DNA from: Burkholderiaceae bacterium
GTDB taxonomy: Bacteria; Pseudomonadota; Gammaproteobacteria; Burkholderiales; Burkholderiaceae
NCBI GenBank assembly: GCA_947450605.1
Contig: CANFWB010000001.1
Span: 42,744 to 106,743, forward strand
Direction of reading: 5' to 3'
Length of the DNA stretch: 64,000 nt
Shown here one piece after another: positions 9,139 through 17,990 of the stretch (its first letter is position 1; each line of letters begins with the position of its first letter). A model generated the notes under the pieces. That model saw only the letters and a list, made by a program, of their open reading frames with translations, was not told the origin of the DNA and ran no database searches. The position numbers were made by a program, and so were the translations under genes.

Positions 9139-9324
9139 TTAAAGCTTGCTAACCACAGATTGGAATGTAGCGGAAATAGCATTACCCAAGGTTCCAACCA
9201 CGACCGCGATAGCAATTGCAATTCCGGCGGCAATCAGGGCATATTCAACTGCCGTAACACCCTCTTCACGCTTTGCTAAGTCTGAAAAAAATCCTTTAAA
9301 TTTCAAAATAAAGTTTGACATCAT
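9139..9324 (-). CDS. flp: Flp/Fap-type pilin
   Basis: A 61 aa type IVb prepilin. A short leader with basic residues ends in KREEG, followed by VTAVEYALIAAGIAIAIAV, the Flp motif with Glu at position 5 and Tyr at 6 of the mature chain and a long hydrophobic helix. Mature length would be about 40 aa, normal for Flp. AAAGGA lies a few bases before the ATGATG pair, fixing the start. It is the first gene of the Tad operon; only one pilin copy is seen here. Confidence 0.93.
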   Translation of the reverse strand: MMSNFILKFKGFFSDLAKREEGVTAVEYALIAAGIAIAIAVVVGTLGNAISATFQSVVSKL

Positions 9325-9416
9325 TAATTTCCTTTATAAAAAGTATTGCTTCCTTCATTTACATCTTATAACTTATATATTTCATAATTAAGCATACAAC
9401 TGAATCTTAACTTAAT

Positions 9417-9454
9417 TTCCAATCGAATTGGAAGGGGAAATTGATCTAAGTCAA
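9417..9454 (-). promoter_or_regulatory. Palindrome and FNR/CRP-like box upstream of flp
   Basis: About 95-130 bp upstream of flp are a perfect 7-bp inverted repeat TTCCAAT-CGA-ATTGGAA (9417-9433) and TTGATCTAAGTCAA (9441-9454), one base off the FNR consensus TTGAT-N4-ATCAA. Both are plausible operators for the pilus operon. A -10/-35 pair could not be fixed with confidence in the AT-rich stretch 9330-9415. Confidence 0.4.
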
Positions 9455-9497
9455 ATCAATGCTGGAAAAAAATCGAGGGGAAACCCTAATGCAGCAT

Positions 9498-10757
9498 TCA
9501 AAAACTAAAGTAGGTCATGTAAGGAGCGAAGATTGTCCTGGGGTCTGCGCAACATTCTGGCATTTGGAAAATAAGGCCATAACTTACGCATAGCGAAAAA
9601 AGAAATGCCCTGCCTCTGAATCCCTTGAATAAGCTTAGTTGTATCGATATGGGATTCACGTCGGGTTTAAAAAACATATCAGATCGATGCAAAACAAACA
9701 TCAGTAAGATGAGTTGATTAGAGATCGAAGCAATCCACCTTCCCCAGTCAGAACCCACTAAAAACATGGGCATCAAGACTAAAGAGCCAACAAGTATCCA
9801 ATGTAGATATTGTGTAGATGAGCCATTAATCTTTGGCGGGTCAATTGCAATATATATATACGTTAAAACTAGTGCATTGCCAAAAGCAAAAAAGATCCAT
9901 ATAAAAATACCACCAGAGCTGACGACTCCATACAAAGTACTCAAGTGTTGATTTAATCCCCACCCAAGAGATCCGATAGCCCCAAAAGTAGAGTACGGCG
10001 CTGCCGGCGATAGCTGTAAACGATCTGTCAATGGCAAAGAATCCCAAATCAATTGGCTCATAGCAAGATCACCGTGAAAGACTGAGCAAATCAAAAATAC
10101 GATCAAGGTCTCACAGAAAAGCAAGCCCACTGCCGCTCGTAAATATCGATCCTGAGGCCTTTCTAGCGCGAGTATCCATAGCAGTAGCGCTGATATCGGA
10201 AAGCTCAGAAAAATATATGCCTCATGCACCAACACTAGACTGGGAGTGAAAATAAACAGAGAGGCAAGATAAATTCCAAGCCAATACTTTTGCATAGCAA
10301 ACGATGCAGATTTAATTTGGAGATAAAGCAGGCATTGAATAGCAAAAAAAATAAGGAAAATATTTTCTTTTCGGGTATAAAAGTCTGAAGTCATGCCCAT
10401 GTGGAATATACCGCCCTGAATCAATACGGCTACCAGCAATACATTCGTGTTTCGGATGCCAGACTTTAGGTACACCAGAATAAAAGTACTTGTATAAATT
10501 GCATAGGAAAAAAACATCGCAATATACAGCGGCCTAATTAAACTGCTAGGGCTATATATCCTTAACAAGACCTCACCCAACAAGCCTCTGCGGATGAAAC
10601 CAGCCTGATAATTAATTAACCATTCAGAGATAGGCCATTCATTAAAGCGCGGTACTGAAAAATCTCCAGTCATCCAAAAGTACGACAAGATGAGTGGTAC
10701 TTCAATACAAAGTGCAAGTGCAATAAACCGTACGATTGAGAGGCTGCGACTATTCAT
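9498..10757 (-). CDS. Polytopic membrane protein of unknown function
   Basis: The track frame begins at 10853, but the ATG at 10757 (MNSRSLSIVRFIALALC) is preferred because it overlaps the stop of the upstream lipoprotein gene by 8 bp and begins just before the first membrane helix. The product is about 419 aa with some ten hydrophobic segments. A conserved-looking block WLINYQAGFIRRGLLGE follows helix 1; similar segments occur in large membrane proteins of polysaccharide loci, but I cannot name a family. Together with its two upstream neighbours it may form an operon for envelope glycan work; that is inference only. Confidence 0.7.
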   Translation of the reverse strand: MNSRSLSIVRFIALALCIEVPLILSYFWMTGDFSVPRFNEWPISEWLINYQAGFIRRGLLGEVLLRIYSPSSLIRPLYIAMFFSYAIYTSTFILVYLKSGIRNTNVLLVAVLIQGGIFHMGMTSDFYTRKENIFLIFFAIQCLLYLQIKSASFAMQKYWLGIYLASLFIFTPSLVLVHEAYIFLSFPISALLLWILALERPQDRYLRAAVGLLFCETLIVFLICSVFHGDLAMSQLIWDSLPLTDRLQLSPAAPYSTFGAIGSLGWGLNQHLSTLYGVVSSGGIFIWIFFAFGNALVLTYIYIAIDPPKINGSSTQYLHWILVGSLVLMPMFLVGSDWGRWIASISNQLILLMFVLHRSDMFFKPDVNPISIQLSLFKGFRGRAFLFSLCVSYGLIFQMPECCADPRTIFAPYMTYFSF

Positions 10758-11223
10758 GATTAAACTCTGAAAAGCTAAATGTAAGCCCTTTTTTGCGGCA
10801 CTGATATCGACCCTTATTTTGAATGAGACGGTCGCCCTGTATGCGTACCTCACTCATCAGAAGCTCACCAGTATTGAGGTTAAGCATTCCTCTGCGATCT
10901 ATGTCGGCGATCTTTTCACATCCATTGAGACGAAAATCCATATGGGATATATTTTTCTCTTGATGACAGATAACATAAGCACCACTGAAGCTTCCCTGAA
11001 GAAATTGAAAAATCTGACCTCCCCATATCTCTAGCATTAAGGGGCCTTTGCCTTGGTATTTTTCTAATGCGATTGCGCTAGAGTTATAAACGATCTGCTC
11101 TGAACTGCCCTCACATAACCAATACACAGGGAATACAGCTTTGTCACACGCAGATAAGAAAAGGCTACTGACAAGCAATATAAGCACCCTGAACATAGCA
11201 GATGACAGTTGGCGTAATCTCAT
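10750..11223 (-). CDS. Putative lipoprotein, unknown function
   Basis: A 157 aa protein with a hydrophobic N-terminus and lipobox FLSAC (Cys about residue 26). A start at Met10 (MFRVLILL) would give an equally good signal peptide. The mature part has four further Cys residues (WLCEG, VICHQ, NGCEK, YQCRK), which could form two disulphides in the periplasm. No family recognised. It sits 8 bp after the upstream membrane protein gene and overlaps the downstream one, so the three genes are probably co-transcribed. Confidence 0.65.
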   Translation of the reverse strand: MRLRQLSSAMFRVLILLVSSLFLSACDKAVFPVYWLCEGSSEQIVYNSSAIALEKYQGKGPLMLEIWGGQIFQFLQGSFSGAYVICHQEKNISHMDFRLNGCEKIADIDRRGMLNLNTGELLMSEVRIQGDRLIQNKGRYQCRKKGLTFSFSEFNHE

Positions 11224-11231
11224 ATCGGGGA

Positions 11232-12743
11232 CTATGGTGCCGGCCTTGCTAAACCACCCTCTGAGGGAGCCAAAGTGAAGATGATGGCAGTCTTATCCTC
11301 ATACCTATTTTTCCATTGCGGATGACTATCAAAATAGGCTCTTGCAGGTGATTCTGGGCGTATCAATACCCACGTAATTCCATGGGACTGGATCACCTTA
11401 TCTAGAGCACCAGGATTACCATCTCGAATGGCCTCCAAATATGGTCCAAGCACCTTTTCGTCATACAAGTCAGCCCTGCCATCAATGAAGACTGGAATAC
11501 CGCGATTGATTAAGTAACCGCCAAATTCATAAGTGTTTAAAACGGGACCACTAATACCCTGGCTTACTGCAAAATCTACCGCATCAATGGGGTGGACCAA
11601 CTTAGAAGGCGCATGATGATTGAAAAACGCGCTGATGATTGTTGCGCTCAGTATTACCAAGCCGCCTATACCAATTGCTTTTTTGGTGGCAAAGCCTGAG
11701 GCTCGCTCAAAAAATTGATCTATCTTTGAGGTGTTTGGCCCGTTTACCAAAAAATATTTCCTGCCAAATGAACTGGCAATCAGCAAAGGAGTCATCAATC
11801 CGAAAATAGAAACATAGCGATTGTGTGTTAGTGCCTGATAAAGCAAGCCCACGATGAGTAGCGCATGAATGAATCGGATTTGGATAAATCCCATTAGAGC
11901 TAATATGAAATAACTTGCCAATGTGATCTCAAGACCACCCAAACCAATAAACTCATATGGCATCCATTCGGTAATCGCACCCAGATGACTTAATTTAAAT
12001 AGAGAAAAAGGAAATAGCAGGCCCTCCCAGCCGAGCGGAGTTAATATGCATGCCCCCACGGCTAATAACCAAAAAATAATCCACTCTCGAAATAATGGCA
12101 TGCGTTTTGACGGGAGGCAGTCCCATAAAGCCTGAACACCCAACGGAATAGCAATCGCTAAGCCAAATACGAAGCTACCATGCAAATTAGCCCACAACAC
12201 CATGAGCGGCAATAAGAACCAAGATGGGCCCCGCCGCTTTTCTGAGGCATTGATCAGAACACTGCACCAAACCAATAGCAGGGGCCACGATAAAACATGA
12301 GGCCGAATCAGCAAATGATTTGCAAGCGCTGAATAAGCTATGGCGGTAAAAAAGATGGCATATATTGGAGGAACACGTTTTAGCAAGAAGCGCAGAAGCA
12401 ATGCCAGCGTGAGCGCAAGCATCAACGCTACCAGCATCACTAACGCCGACCAACCGCCCAAATCATAAAACGTAGCAAGAATGCATTCTGATAGCCACTC
12501 ATGCGCAGTCCAAGCCCCACCTCGCATCGTGTGGGAATAAATATCTACAGCAGGAATAGACCGATGATCTAGTATCCATTGGCCTATAGACAGATGCATG
12601 TAGGTATCCGGATCGACTGAAGTGTGCCAGGAGGATAAAGTCAATAAACCAATACAGGCAATAATGCCCACGATTAAAGGCCACGATAGGCCATAGAAAA
12701 GTGATGGTGAGTTGTTATCTGAATCCAAATACCGCTCTGTCAT
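11232..12743 (-). CDS. GT-C-like polytopic membrane protein
   Basis: A 503 aa protein with about ten membrane helices. After helix 1 comes SVDPDTYMHLSIGQWILDH, resembling the acidic first periplasmic loop of GT-C membrane glycosyltransferases, followed by AWTAHEWLSE. A soluble C-terminal part contains NTYEFGGYLINRG and VFIDGRADLYDE, a pattern seen in uncharacterised large membrane proteins. It may use a lipid-linked sugar; not proven. It leads a three-gene leftward set next to the pilus locus and could serve pilin or envelope glycosylation. Confidence 0.7.
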   Translation of the reverse strand: MTERYLDSDNNSPSLFYGLSWPLIVGIIACIGLLTLSSWHTSVDPDTYMHLSIGQWILDHRSIPAVDIYSHTMRGGAWTAHEWLSECILATFYDLGGWSALVMLVALMLALTLALLLRFLLKRVPPIYAIFFTAIAYSALANHLLIRPHVLSWPLLLVWCSVLINASEKRRGPSWFLLPLMVLWANLHGSFVFGLAIAIPLGVQALWDCLPSKRMPLFREWIIFWLLAVGACILTPLGWEGLLFPFSLFKLSHLGAITEWMPYEFIGLGGLEITLASYFILALMGFIQIRFIHALLIVGLLYQALTHNRYVSIFGLMTPLLIASSFGRKYFLVNGPNTSKIDQFFERASGFATKKAIGIGGLVILSATIISAFFNHHAPSKLVHPIDAVDFAVSQGISGPVLNTYEFGGYLINRGIPVFIDGRADLYDEKVLGPYLEAIRDGNPGALDKVIQSHGITWVLIRPESPARAYFDSHPQWKNRYEDKTAIIFTLAPSEGGLARPAP

Positions 12744-13062
12744 ATGTTGCTCATAGATAAGCGCCCCCTTAGAGATCGTGCTTATTTAGCTCCTGTAAGC
12801 TTTATCATTTATGATTTTCATAATATATTAAATAATTAAAAAGCCTTAACACACAGATTTATCTCGGATTACCGCTATGCCGCTCCTTGGATCACGATGA
12901 CCCCCAAGACTTTGATCAACTAACTGCTTGCGGGGATATCGGGAATGATAATCACAAGATCTTTTTCGCCATTGTTGATGTAGATGCCTTAATCAAAAAA
13001 TGTTCCCCATTGATTTCCCGCCACCAATCGAGGCGCAGGATAGCCCACTAATATGAATGAAT
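12744..13062. other. Intergenic stretch with possible decayed coding sequence
   Basis: About 320 bp without a supported gene. The part near 12744-12840 is AT-rich and probably carries the promoter of the leftward membrane-protein gene. On the + strand, 12870-13050 contains two overlapping stop-free stretches in different frames (one reading DYRYAAPWITM, the next NDNHKIFFAIVDVDAL) that look like protein broken by a frameshift. I recognise no parent family. Confidence 0.3.
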
Positions 13063-14562
13063 CTATTTGGTGTAAATAACGTATCTATTGCGACCGCCCT
13101 GCTTCGCCTTGTACATTGCCTTGTCGGCCATATCAATCAAATTATCACCCTCATTATCCTTAGTCACAATAATGGTCACCACTCCAACACTGATTGAGAT
13201 ATGGGGGGTGATATCAGGTATAAATTCAAATCGAATAGCGCGCACTGCATCCATAATCTGGTTCGTCAAGATGACGGCTCCAGCCTCATCGGTATTGGGG
13301 AGCACTACTGCAAACTCTTCGCCACCCCAGCGACAACAAATATCCAAGGGACGAGTGACGCAGGCAGAAATCGCAAGCGCGACAGCTTTTAACGCGACAT
13401 CACCACAATCATGCCCATAGTTGTCATTAAAAATCTTGAAATGATCAATGTCGATAAAAAGTGCACTAATGGGATTTTTAGAGCGCATCGACTCTTTCCA
13501 TAATGCCGGAAGCTCAGCATCCAAGGCTCTTCGATTTTTAAGCTGCGTAAGCTCATCAGAATAGGAAAGTTCCATAGCCATGCTATTTCTTACTGCATAT
13601 AAATAAAATCGCCACACCACAACTGTAATTGCTATTCCTGAAAGCAATATATATAAAATTAAGTGGTAGGCCTCCCTAAAAAATGATAGCCGCAGTGAAC
13701 TTCTGGGAATGGAAACACTGGTTTCTAGATTGTGCGCTTCAGAAATTGCGTAAGCTAGATATCGGGCGTGAGGAACTTCTTCTGAGCTTGGGATATACAT
13801 CACCTTACTATGCCCACCATCACGGCGGATAATTTCAGATAGTCCTTGACTGGTTACCGATTGAATTTCATCTTCTTTAGTTAGCTCCGGATAGACAAAG
13901 ACCACATTACCACCTTCAACATGCACCAGTATTTGAAGATCGGATAAACCATCCAATGACTTTTTTAGCGTTTTAGCAATATTATTGGCCACCAACTGCT
14001 GAACAAGAACACCGCGAAATTTACCTTTTTTGTCAACAATGGATTTAGCGATGTGAAAAGTGAATTGCCCAGTAGTGCGAGCAACCACCAAATTTCCGAC
14101 AACAAAAGGCCTATGCGGATTATTTTTCAACACCTGAAAATAGCGTCGATCAGCTAAATTGATTGGATCTACCTCCGCACTATTATTTGTAGCCCGGAGG
14201 ACTCCTTGCTCATCAACATAGAGTGTTAGTAAAAAGGATTTATCAGCAATAAAGGTATTAAACACTCGCTGCCCTAAAGCCATTGCCTTATAAGCAGATT
14301 CCTTTGTGAGTTGACCAGCATTTAATTGCTCAGTGATTTTGGCTAGGTCATATTCCAAAACATTTTGTGCGCTAGCGAGAGAGCCCTCTATGTGCACATT
14401 GGTAATGTTAGCCTCTCTTAGCAGCTCATTAGAGACCCGAATTTCGTAACTAACATAGCTGGAGTAAAGCGCATAAAACGATCCAGCCCCAGTGATGAGG
14501 ATGGTGAATAAATACAATAATAAGTATTGATTACGTATTTTTTTCGTATCAATTGACGGCAT
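13063..14562 (-). CDS. Membrane-bound diguanylate cyclase with extracytoplasmic sensor
   Basis: A 499 aa protein: membrane helix (about 12-33), a roughly 260-residue periplasmic double-Cache-like sensor containing DRRYFQVLKNNP, second membrane helix (about 300-322), then a GGDEF domain. The domain begins DELTQLKNRRALD and has the active-site motif GGEEF, with metal-binding FIDIDHFKIFND. An inhibitory I-site RPLD lies exactly five residues before GGEEF, so product inhibition by c-di-GMP is expected. It would convert two GTP to c-di-GMP in response to a small external ligand. A 72-codon gene lies 21 bp upstream on the same strand. Confidence 0.93.
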   Translation of the reverse strand: MPSIDTKKIRNQYLLLYLFTILITGAGSFYALYSSYVSYEIRVSNELLREANITNVHIEGSLASAQNVLEYDLAKITEQLNAGQLTKESAYKAMALGQRVFNTFIADKSFLLTLYVDEQGVLRATNNSAEVDPINLADRRYFQVLKNNPHRPFVVGNLVVARTTGQFTFHIAKSIVDKKGKFRGVLVQQLVANNIAKTLKKSLDGLSDLQILVHVEGGNVVFVYPELTKEDEIQSVTSQGLSEIIRRDGGHSKVMYIPSSEEVPHARYLAYAISEAHNLETSVSIPRSSLRLSFFREAYHLILYILLSGIAITVVVWRFYLYAVRNSMAMELSYSDELTQLKNRRALDAELPALWKESMRSKNPISALFIDIDHFKIFNDNYGHDCGDVALKAVALAISACVTRPLDICCRWGGEEFAVVLPNTDEAGAVILTNQIMDAVRAIRFEFIPDITPHISISVGVVTIIVTKDNEGDNLIDMADKAMYKAKQGGRNRYVIYTK

Positions 14563-14583
14563 TCCAGCCTCTTTACTTAAATA

Positions 14584-14802
14584 CTACTCGAATAGATTGA
14601 CTAGATTTTCATGGGCCCACCCCAATAAATCTTCATTTTCAGGCTTTGATAATTCCTTATATAGGATGCTGCTGAGCTTCACAACCCCACCATCGTCGAC
14701 TGTAAAAGGTAGGTCCTTATGGTGATCAGACCCATCTGCAAGCGCTATTTGATCGATGATATTGAGCAATCTCACAGTTTTTTCTTCATGCTCATCGGTC
14801 AT
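14584..14802 (-). CDS. Small acidic protein of unknown function
   Basis: A 72 aa acidic, soluble protein with no signal peptide or membrane segment and no family I recognise. It ends 21 bp before the diguanylate cyclase on the same strand, so co-transcription and a role as accessory or regulator of c-di-GMP signalling are possible but unproven. No strong ribosome site is visible before the ATG, which lowers confidence. Confidence 0.5.
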   Translation of the reverse strand: MTDEHEEKTVRLLNIIDQIALADGSDHHKDLPFTVDDGGVVKLSSILYKELSKPENEDLLGWAHENLVNLFE

Positions 14803-14891
14803 TTGTGAAGGCTTTCATATTATGAAATACATAAAATAGGATACATTATATTTTGCTTTAATCAATTATTATTGTTTTAAAGGTTCTTAAA

Positions 14892-15236
14892 ATCGACATT
14901 ACCGCTAAGCTTTTAGCTTACATAAAATATCTCAAGCTGGAGTCCAGCCTCAATGAGAGGTATGGCTTGGATCACATTCAAGTAGATGTTTTGAATGTGG
15001 TTTTTCTTTCCCTGACCGCCAATCTCACGCCTAAGGTTGGCGATATTCTCTCGCATCGGGAGATTGCCTCCCAGGCAACCATTCATGCTGCACTGAAAAA
15101 ATTGAAACAAAAGAAAATGATTTCTTTTTGGAGCTCTAATGACAGTCGAGCAAAATACGTACAGCTGACCAAGCTTGGACAAAAGCGGTTTGAAACGCTT
15201 GCCGATGCATCCGCAAATGGAGTCAACAAGCATTGA
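14892..15236 (+). CDS. Small MarR-like winged-helix regulator with non-canonical start
   Basis: The track starts at a TTG (14967), but the frame is open 25 codons further upstream, and those codons (AKLLAYIKYLKLESSLNERYG) align with the N-terminus of the similar protein at 41883-42209. No ATG, GTG or TTG lies in frame there. AAAGG at 14879-14883 is 8 nt before an ATC at 14892, so a rare AUC (or AUU) start is the best candidate, giving about 114 aa. The winged helix includes IASQATIHAALKKLKQKKM as recognition region and DSRAKYVQLT as wing. Target unknown; a damaged 5' end is the alternative. Confidence 0.6.
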   Translation: MDITAKLLAYIKYLKLESSLNERYGLDHIQVDVLNVVFLSLTANLTPKVGDILSHREIASQATIHAALKKLKQKKMISFWSSNDSRAKYVQLTKLGQKRFETLADASANGVNKH

Positions 15237-15300
15237 CCGTAATCCAATAACTTGCTTCTACATTCCACTGCTGAAACACTCAGGATTCAGAGCTATTACA

Positions 15301-17232
15301 TCAAGATTCCGAGCGACTTAGCAATAATTCCCAGCGTTGCAACTTGGTATCTAGATCAGCGGTAATTTCAGATAGTCGGGCCTGCATACTTGCAGCTAGC
15401 TCAGGCTCATTCTTATACAGATCTGGATTACTCATCGCAATGCCAATCTCAGCCTGCTCTGTCTCTAGCACTTCAATTTGCAAAGGCAAAGCCTCGAGCT
15501 CTTGACGCTCTTTGCCATTGAGCTTTTGCGTGCCGCTCTTTGCAACTACGGGCTTAGGCTCAGTCTTAGGCTCAGCTTTTGCTGCTGGCTTGGATTCTGT
15601 TTTCTCAACCGCCTTGGCGCCACCATTGGCAGCGCGAATTTTATCTGAGCGTGCCTTTTGAATCTTCCAGTCTTCGTAACCGCCCTCGTACTCGCGCCAG
15701 AATCCATCGCCTTCATTGGCGATAATGCTGGTCACTACGTTATCTAAGAAGTAACGATCATGACTGACTAAAAAGACAGTGCCCTTATAGTCTTGGAGTA
15801 ATTGCTCGAGCAAATCAAGAGTATCAATATCCAAGTCATTGGTCGGCTCATCCAACACCAAGACGTTGGCAGGTCTTGCAAATAAGCGTGCCAACAATAA
15901 GCGATTACGCTCACCACCAGATAAGGTGCTGACCGGTGAATTAGTGCGCTCTGGTGCAAATAAGAAATCACTCAAGTAACTCTTGACGTGCTTCTTATTG
16001 CCGTTGATTTCAATCCACTCACTACCCGGGCTAATGTAGTCCTCGAGCGATGCATTGAGATCAAGGCCTTCGCGCATCTGATCAAAGTAAGCAACCTCAA
16101 TCCGAGTGCCCATCGTTGCAGTTCCAGAGTCTGGTGCAATAGTGCCGAGAATTAATTTCAGCAGCGTTGTCTTGCCAGCGCCGTTGGGACCTAAGAAGCC
16201 CACCTTATCACCACGCAAAATCGTTGCTGTGAAGTCTTGCACAATAGGACGGCCATAAGACTTAGAGACATTTTGAAGATCGGCTACGATCTTGCCACTT
16301 CTATCGCCGGCGGAGACCGCAAGCTTGACCTGCCCAATCGCATCCCGTCTTTGTGAGCGACTAGTTCGGAGATTTTCTAGACGGGCAATGCGTGCAACGC
16401 TGCGAGTACGCCGAGCCTCAACACCCTTACGAATCCAAACCTCTTCTTGTGCAAGCAATTTATCTGCTCGCGCGTTAGCCAGAGATTCAGAATTCATTTC
16501 CTGATCTTTTAATACTTCGTAGGCCGAGAAATTACCTGGGTAAGTGCGCAATATCCCGCGGTCAAGCTCAACAATCTGCGTACAGACATTGTCCAAGAAA
16601 GCACGATCATGGGTAATTAATATCACTGACCCTTTGTACTCTTTTAATAAGCCCTCTAACCAAGAGATCGAATCTAAATCCAAATGGTTGGTAGGCTCAT
16701 CGAGCAACAATACATCGGGCATCTCCACCAGAGCACGTGCCAGCGCAACGCGCTTCTTAGTGCCTCCAGAGAGGGTGCTAATTTTGAGATCAGCCTCCAA
16801 ATGCAAGCGATCGAGAGTTTCGTGAACGCGCTGCTCCCAATTCCAGCCACTGAGAGCCTCTAGTTGGGACTGCACTTCATCAAGGCGATGGTGGGCAGCA
16901 TCATCCCACTCCCCGATGCTGAGAGCTTCATACTCCTCTCGTAATGCTTTAGCCTGAGCAACACCTTTGGACACTGCATCAAACACAGTCTCCTCCGCTT
17001 CAAATATCGGCTCTTGGGGAACGTAGGCAATACGGAGGCCTTGCTGATATTGCAGCAAGCCATCATCCATTTTTTCTATGCCGGCCAAGATCTTCAATAA
17101 GGAAGATTTTCCAGTGCCATTACGGCCAATTAAGCCAACACGTTCCCCAGATTCCAATGAGAAAGCCGTGTTTGCGAGGAGGTCAACGTGGCCAAAAGCC
17201 AGTTTTGCATCAGTGAGTACGATTAAAGCCAT
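15301..17232 (-). CDS. uup: Uup-type ABC-F ATPase
   Basis: A 643 aa protein with two ABC ATPase domains and no membrane segment. Domain 1: Walker A GRNGTGKSS, signature LSGGTKKRVALARAL, Walker B VLLLDEPTNHLD. Domain 2: GPNGAGKTT, LSGGERNRLLLARLF, VLVLDEPTNDLD. The linker between them is the ABC-F type, and the C-terminus is a coiled coil (from LNGKERQELEALP) after an Ala/Lys/Pro-rich spacer, which is typical of Uup. ABC-F proteins act on the ribosome; Uup is linked to ribosome rescue and to transposon-excision stability. No neighbour appears co-transcribed. Confidence 0.92.
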   Translation of the reverse strand: MALIVLTDAKLAFGHVDLLANTAFSLESGERVGLIGRNGTGKSSLLKILAGIEKMDDGLLQYQQGLRIAYVPQEPIFEAEETVFDAVSKGVAQAKALREEYEALSIGEWDDAAHHRLDEVQSQLEALSGWNWEQRVHETLDRLHLEADLKISTLSGGTKKRVALARALVEMPDVLLLDEPTNHLDLDSISWLEGLLKEYKGSVILITHDRAFLDNVCTQIVELDRGILRTYPGNFSAYEVLKDQEMNSESLANARADKLLAQEEVWIRKGVEARRTRSVARIARLENLRTSRSQRRDAIGQVKLAVSAGDRSGKIVADLQNVSKSYGRPIVQDFTATILRGDKVGFLGPNGAGKTTLLKLILGTIAPDSGTATMGTRIEVAYFDQMREGLDLNASLEDYISPGSEWIEINGNKKHVKSYLSDFLFAPERTNSPVSTLSGGERNRLLLARLFARPANVLVLDEPTNDLDIDTLDLLEQLLQDYKGTVFLVSHDRYFLDNVVTSIIANEGDGFWREYEGGYEDWKIQKARSDKIRAANGGAKAVEKTESKPAAKAEPKTEPKPVVAKSGTQKLNGKERQELEALPLQIEVLETEQAEIGIAMSNPDLYKNEPELAASMQARLSEITADLDTKLQRWELLLSRSES

Positions 17233-17332
17233 GGCGACATTATCGTCACTTCACTCAAAGTGGTGATATTTCTAATAAACATGGGATTCAGAAGTAGAAT
17301 TTACTCAAGCAATATCCCAAATAAAGCGATAA

Positions 17333-17929
17333 ATGACCTGTAAGCTCAGCCCTGCCGCACCGCGACTTATCCTCTTTGCAGGCCATGCAGGCACAGGTAA
17401 AACCACTTTAGCCAAAAAGGCTTTGCCCCTCATCATCGAGAAGACGGGTGAGGACTTTTTCTTTTTAGACAAAGATACGGTATACGGGGCCTATAGCGCA
17501 CATGTCATGGAGCTCACGTCCAATAGCCCCAATGATCGAGATAGCCCTTTTTATCTCCAGACTCTGAGAGATTGGGAGTACGCCGGACTCATCGCAATTG
17601 CTAAAGAGAATCTTCAACTCGGGGTGAACGTCATCCTGGTGGGTCCGTTTTCTAGGGAGATCCAAAGCGGCAGAATGTTTAACCCAGAAGATCTGGGAGT
17701 GCCTAGCGCATCTAGTATCAAAATCGCTTGGATTGATCTTGACGCAAATGAAGCAAAGCAGCGTATGGAAAAACGCGCTGACCCCAGAGATGAATGGAAA
17801 CTCCAGCATTGGGATCAATACACCAAGCGTAGAGTTGAGCCGCCCAATCACATTGCAATACAGCGGTTTGATAATCAGCACTTTGATGATGCCAAGTTTG
17901 AGAGGCTCATCAATCACTTAACTCAATAA
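17333..17929 (+). CDS. P-loop kinase (AAA_33 / zeta-toxin-like)
   Basis: A 198 aa soluble protein with Walker A GHAGTGKTTLA, a possible Walker B FFLDKDTVYG, and a later lid region with MEKRADPRDEWK carrying the basic residues expected in small-molecule kinases. The architecture is that of the AAA_33/gluconate-kinase-like group, so it probably phosphorylates a small metabolite. The substrate is unknown. No antitoxin-like gene is adjacent, which argues against a toxin role. The stop codon lies within a perfect 10-bp hairpin (17911-17936). Confidence 0.75.
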   Translation: MTCKLSPAAPRLILFAGHAGTGKTTLAKKALPLIIEKTGEDFFFLDKDTVYGAYSAHVMELTSNSPNDRDSPFYLQTLRDWEYAGLIAIAKENLQLGVNVILVGPFSREIQSGRMFNPEDLGVPSASSIKIAWIDLDANEAKQRMEKRADPRDEWKLQHWDQYTKRRVEPPNHIAIQRFDNQHFDDAKFERLINHLTQ

Positions 17930-17937
17930 GTGATTGA

Positions 17938-17967
17938 CAAAAAAATAGAGCCCCTGAAGGGCCCTAT
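17938..17967 (-). terminator. Intrinsic terminator of ompW
   Basis: On the minus strand, a 9-bp stem with one mismatch (ATAGGGCCC against GGGCTCTAT) is followed by seven T. It starts 24 bp after the ompW stop. Confidence 0.85.
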
Positions 17968-17990
17968 CTCAAGAACTCAGAACCAAGGAC

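Noticed and set aside
17911-17936. Perfect 10-bp hairpin over the stop codon of the P-loop kinase gene as a terminator
   Set aside because: The stem is AT-rich and followed by A rather than T on the + strand, so it was not called a terminator; the ompW terminator beside it is on the other strand.
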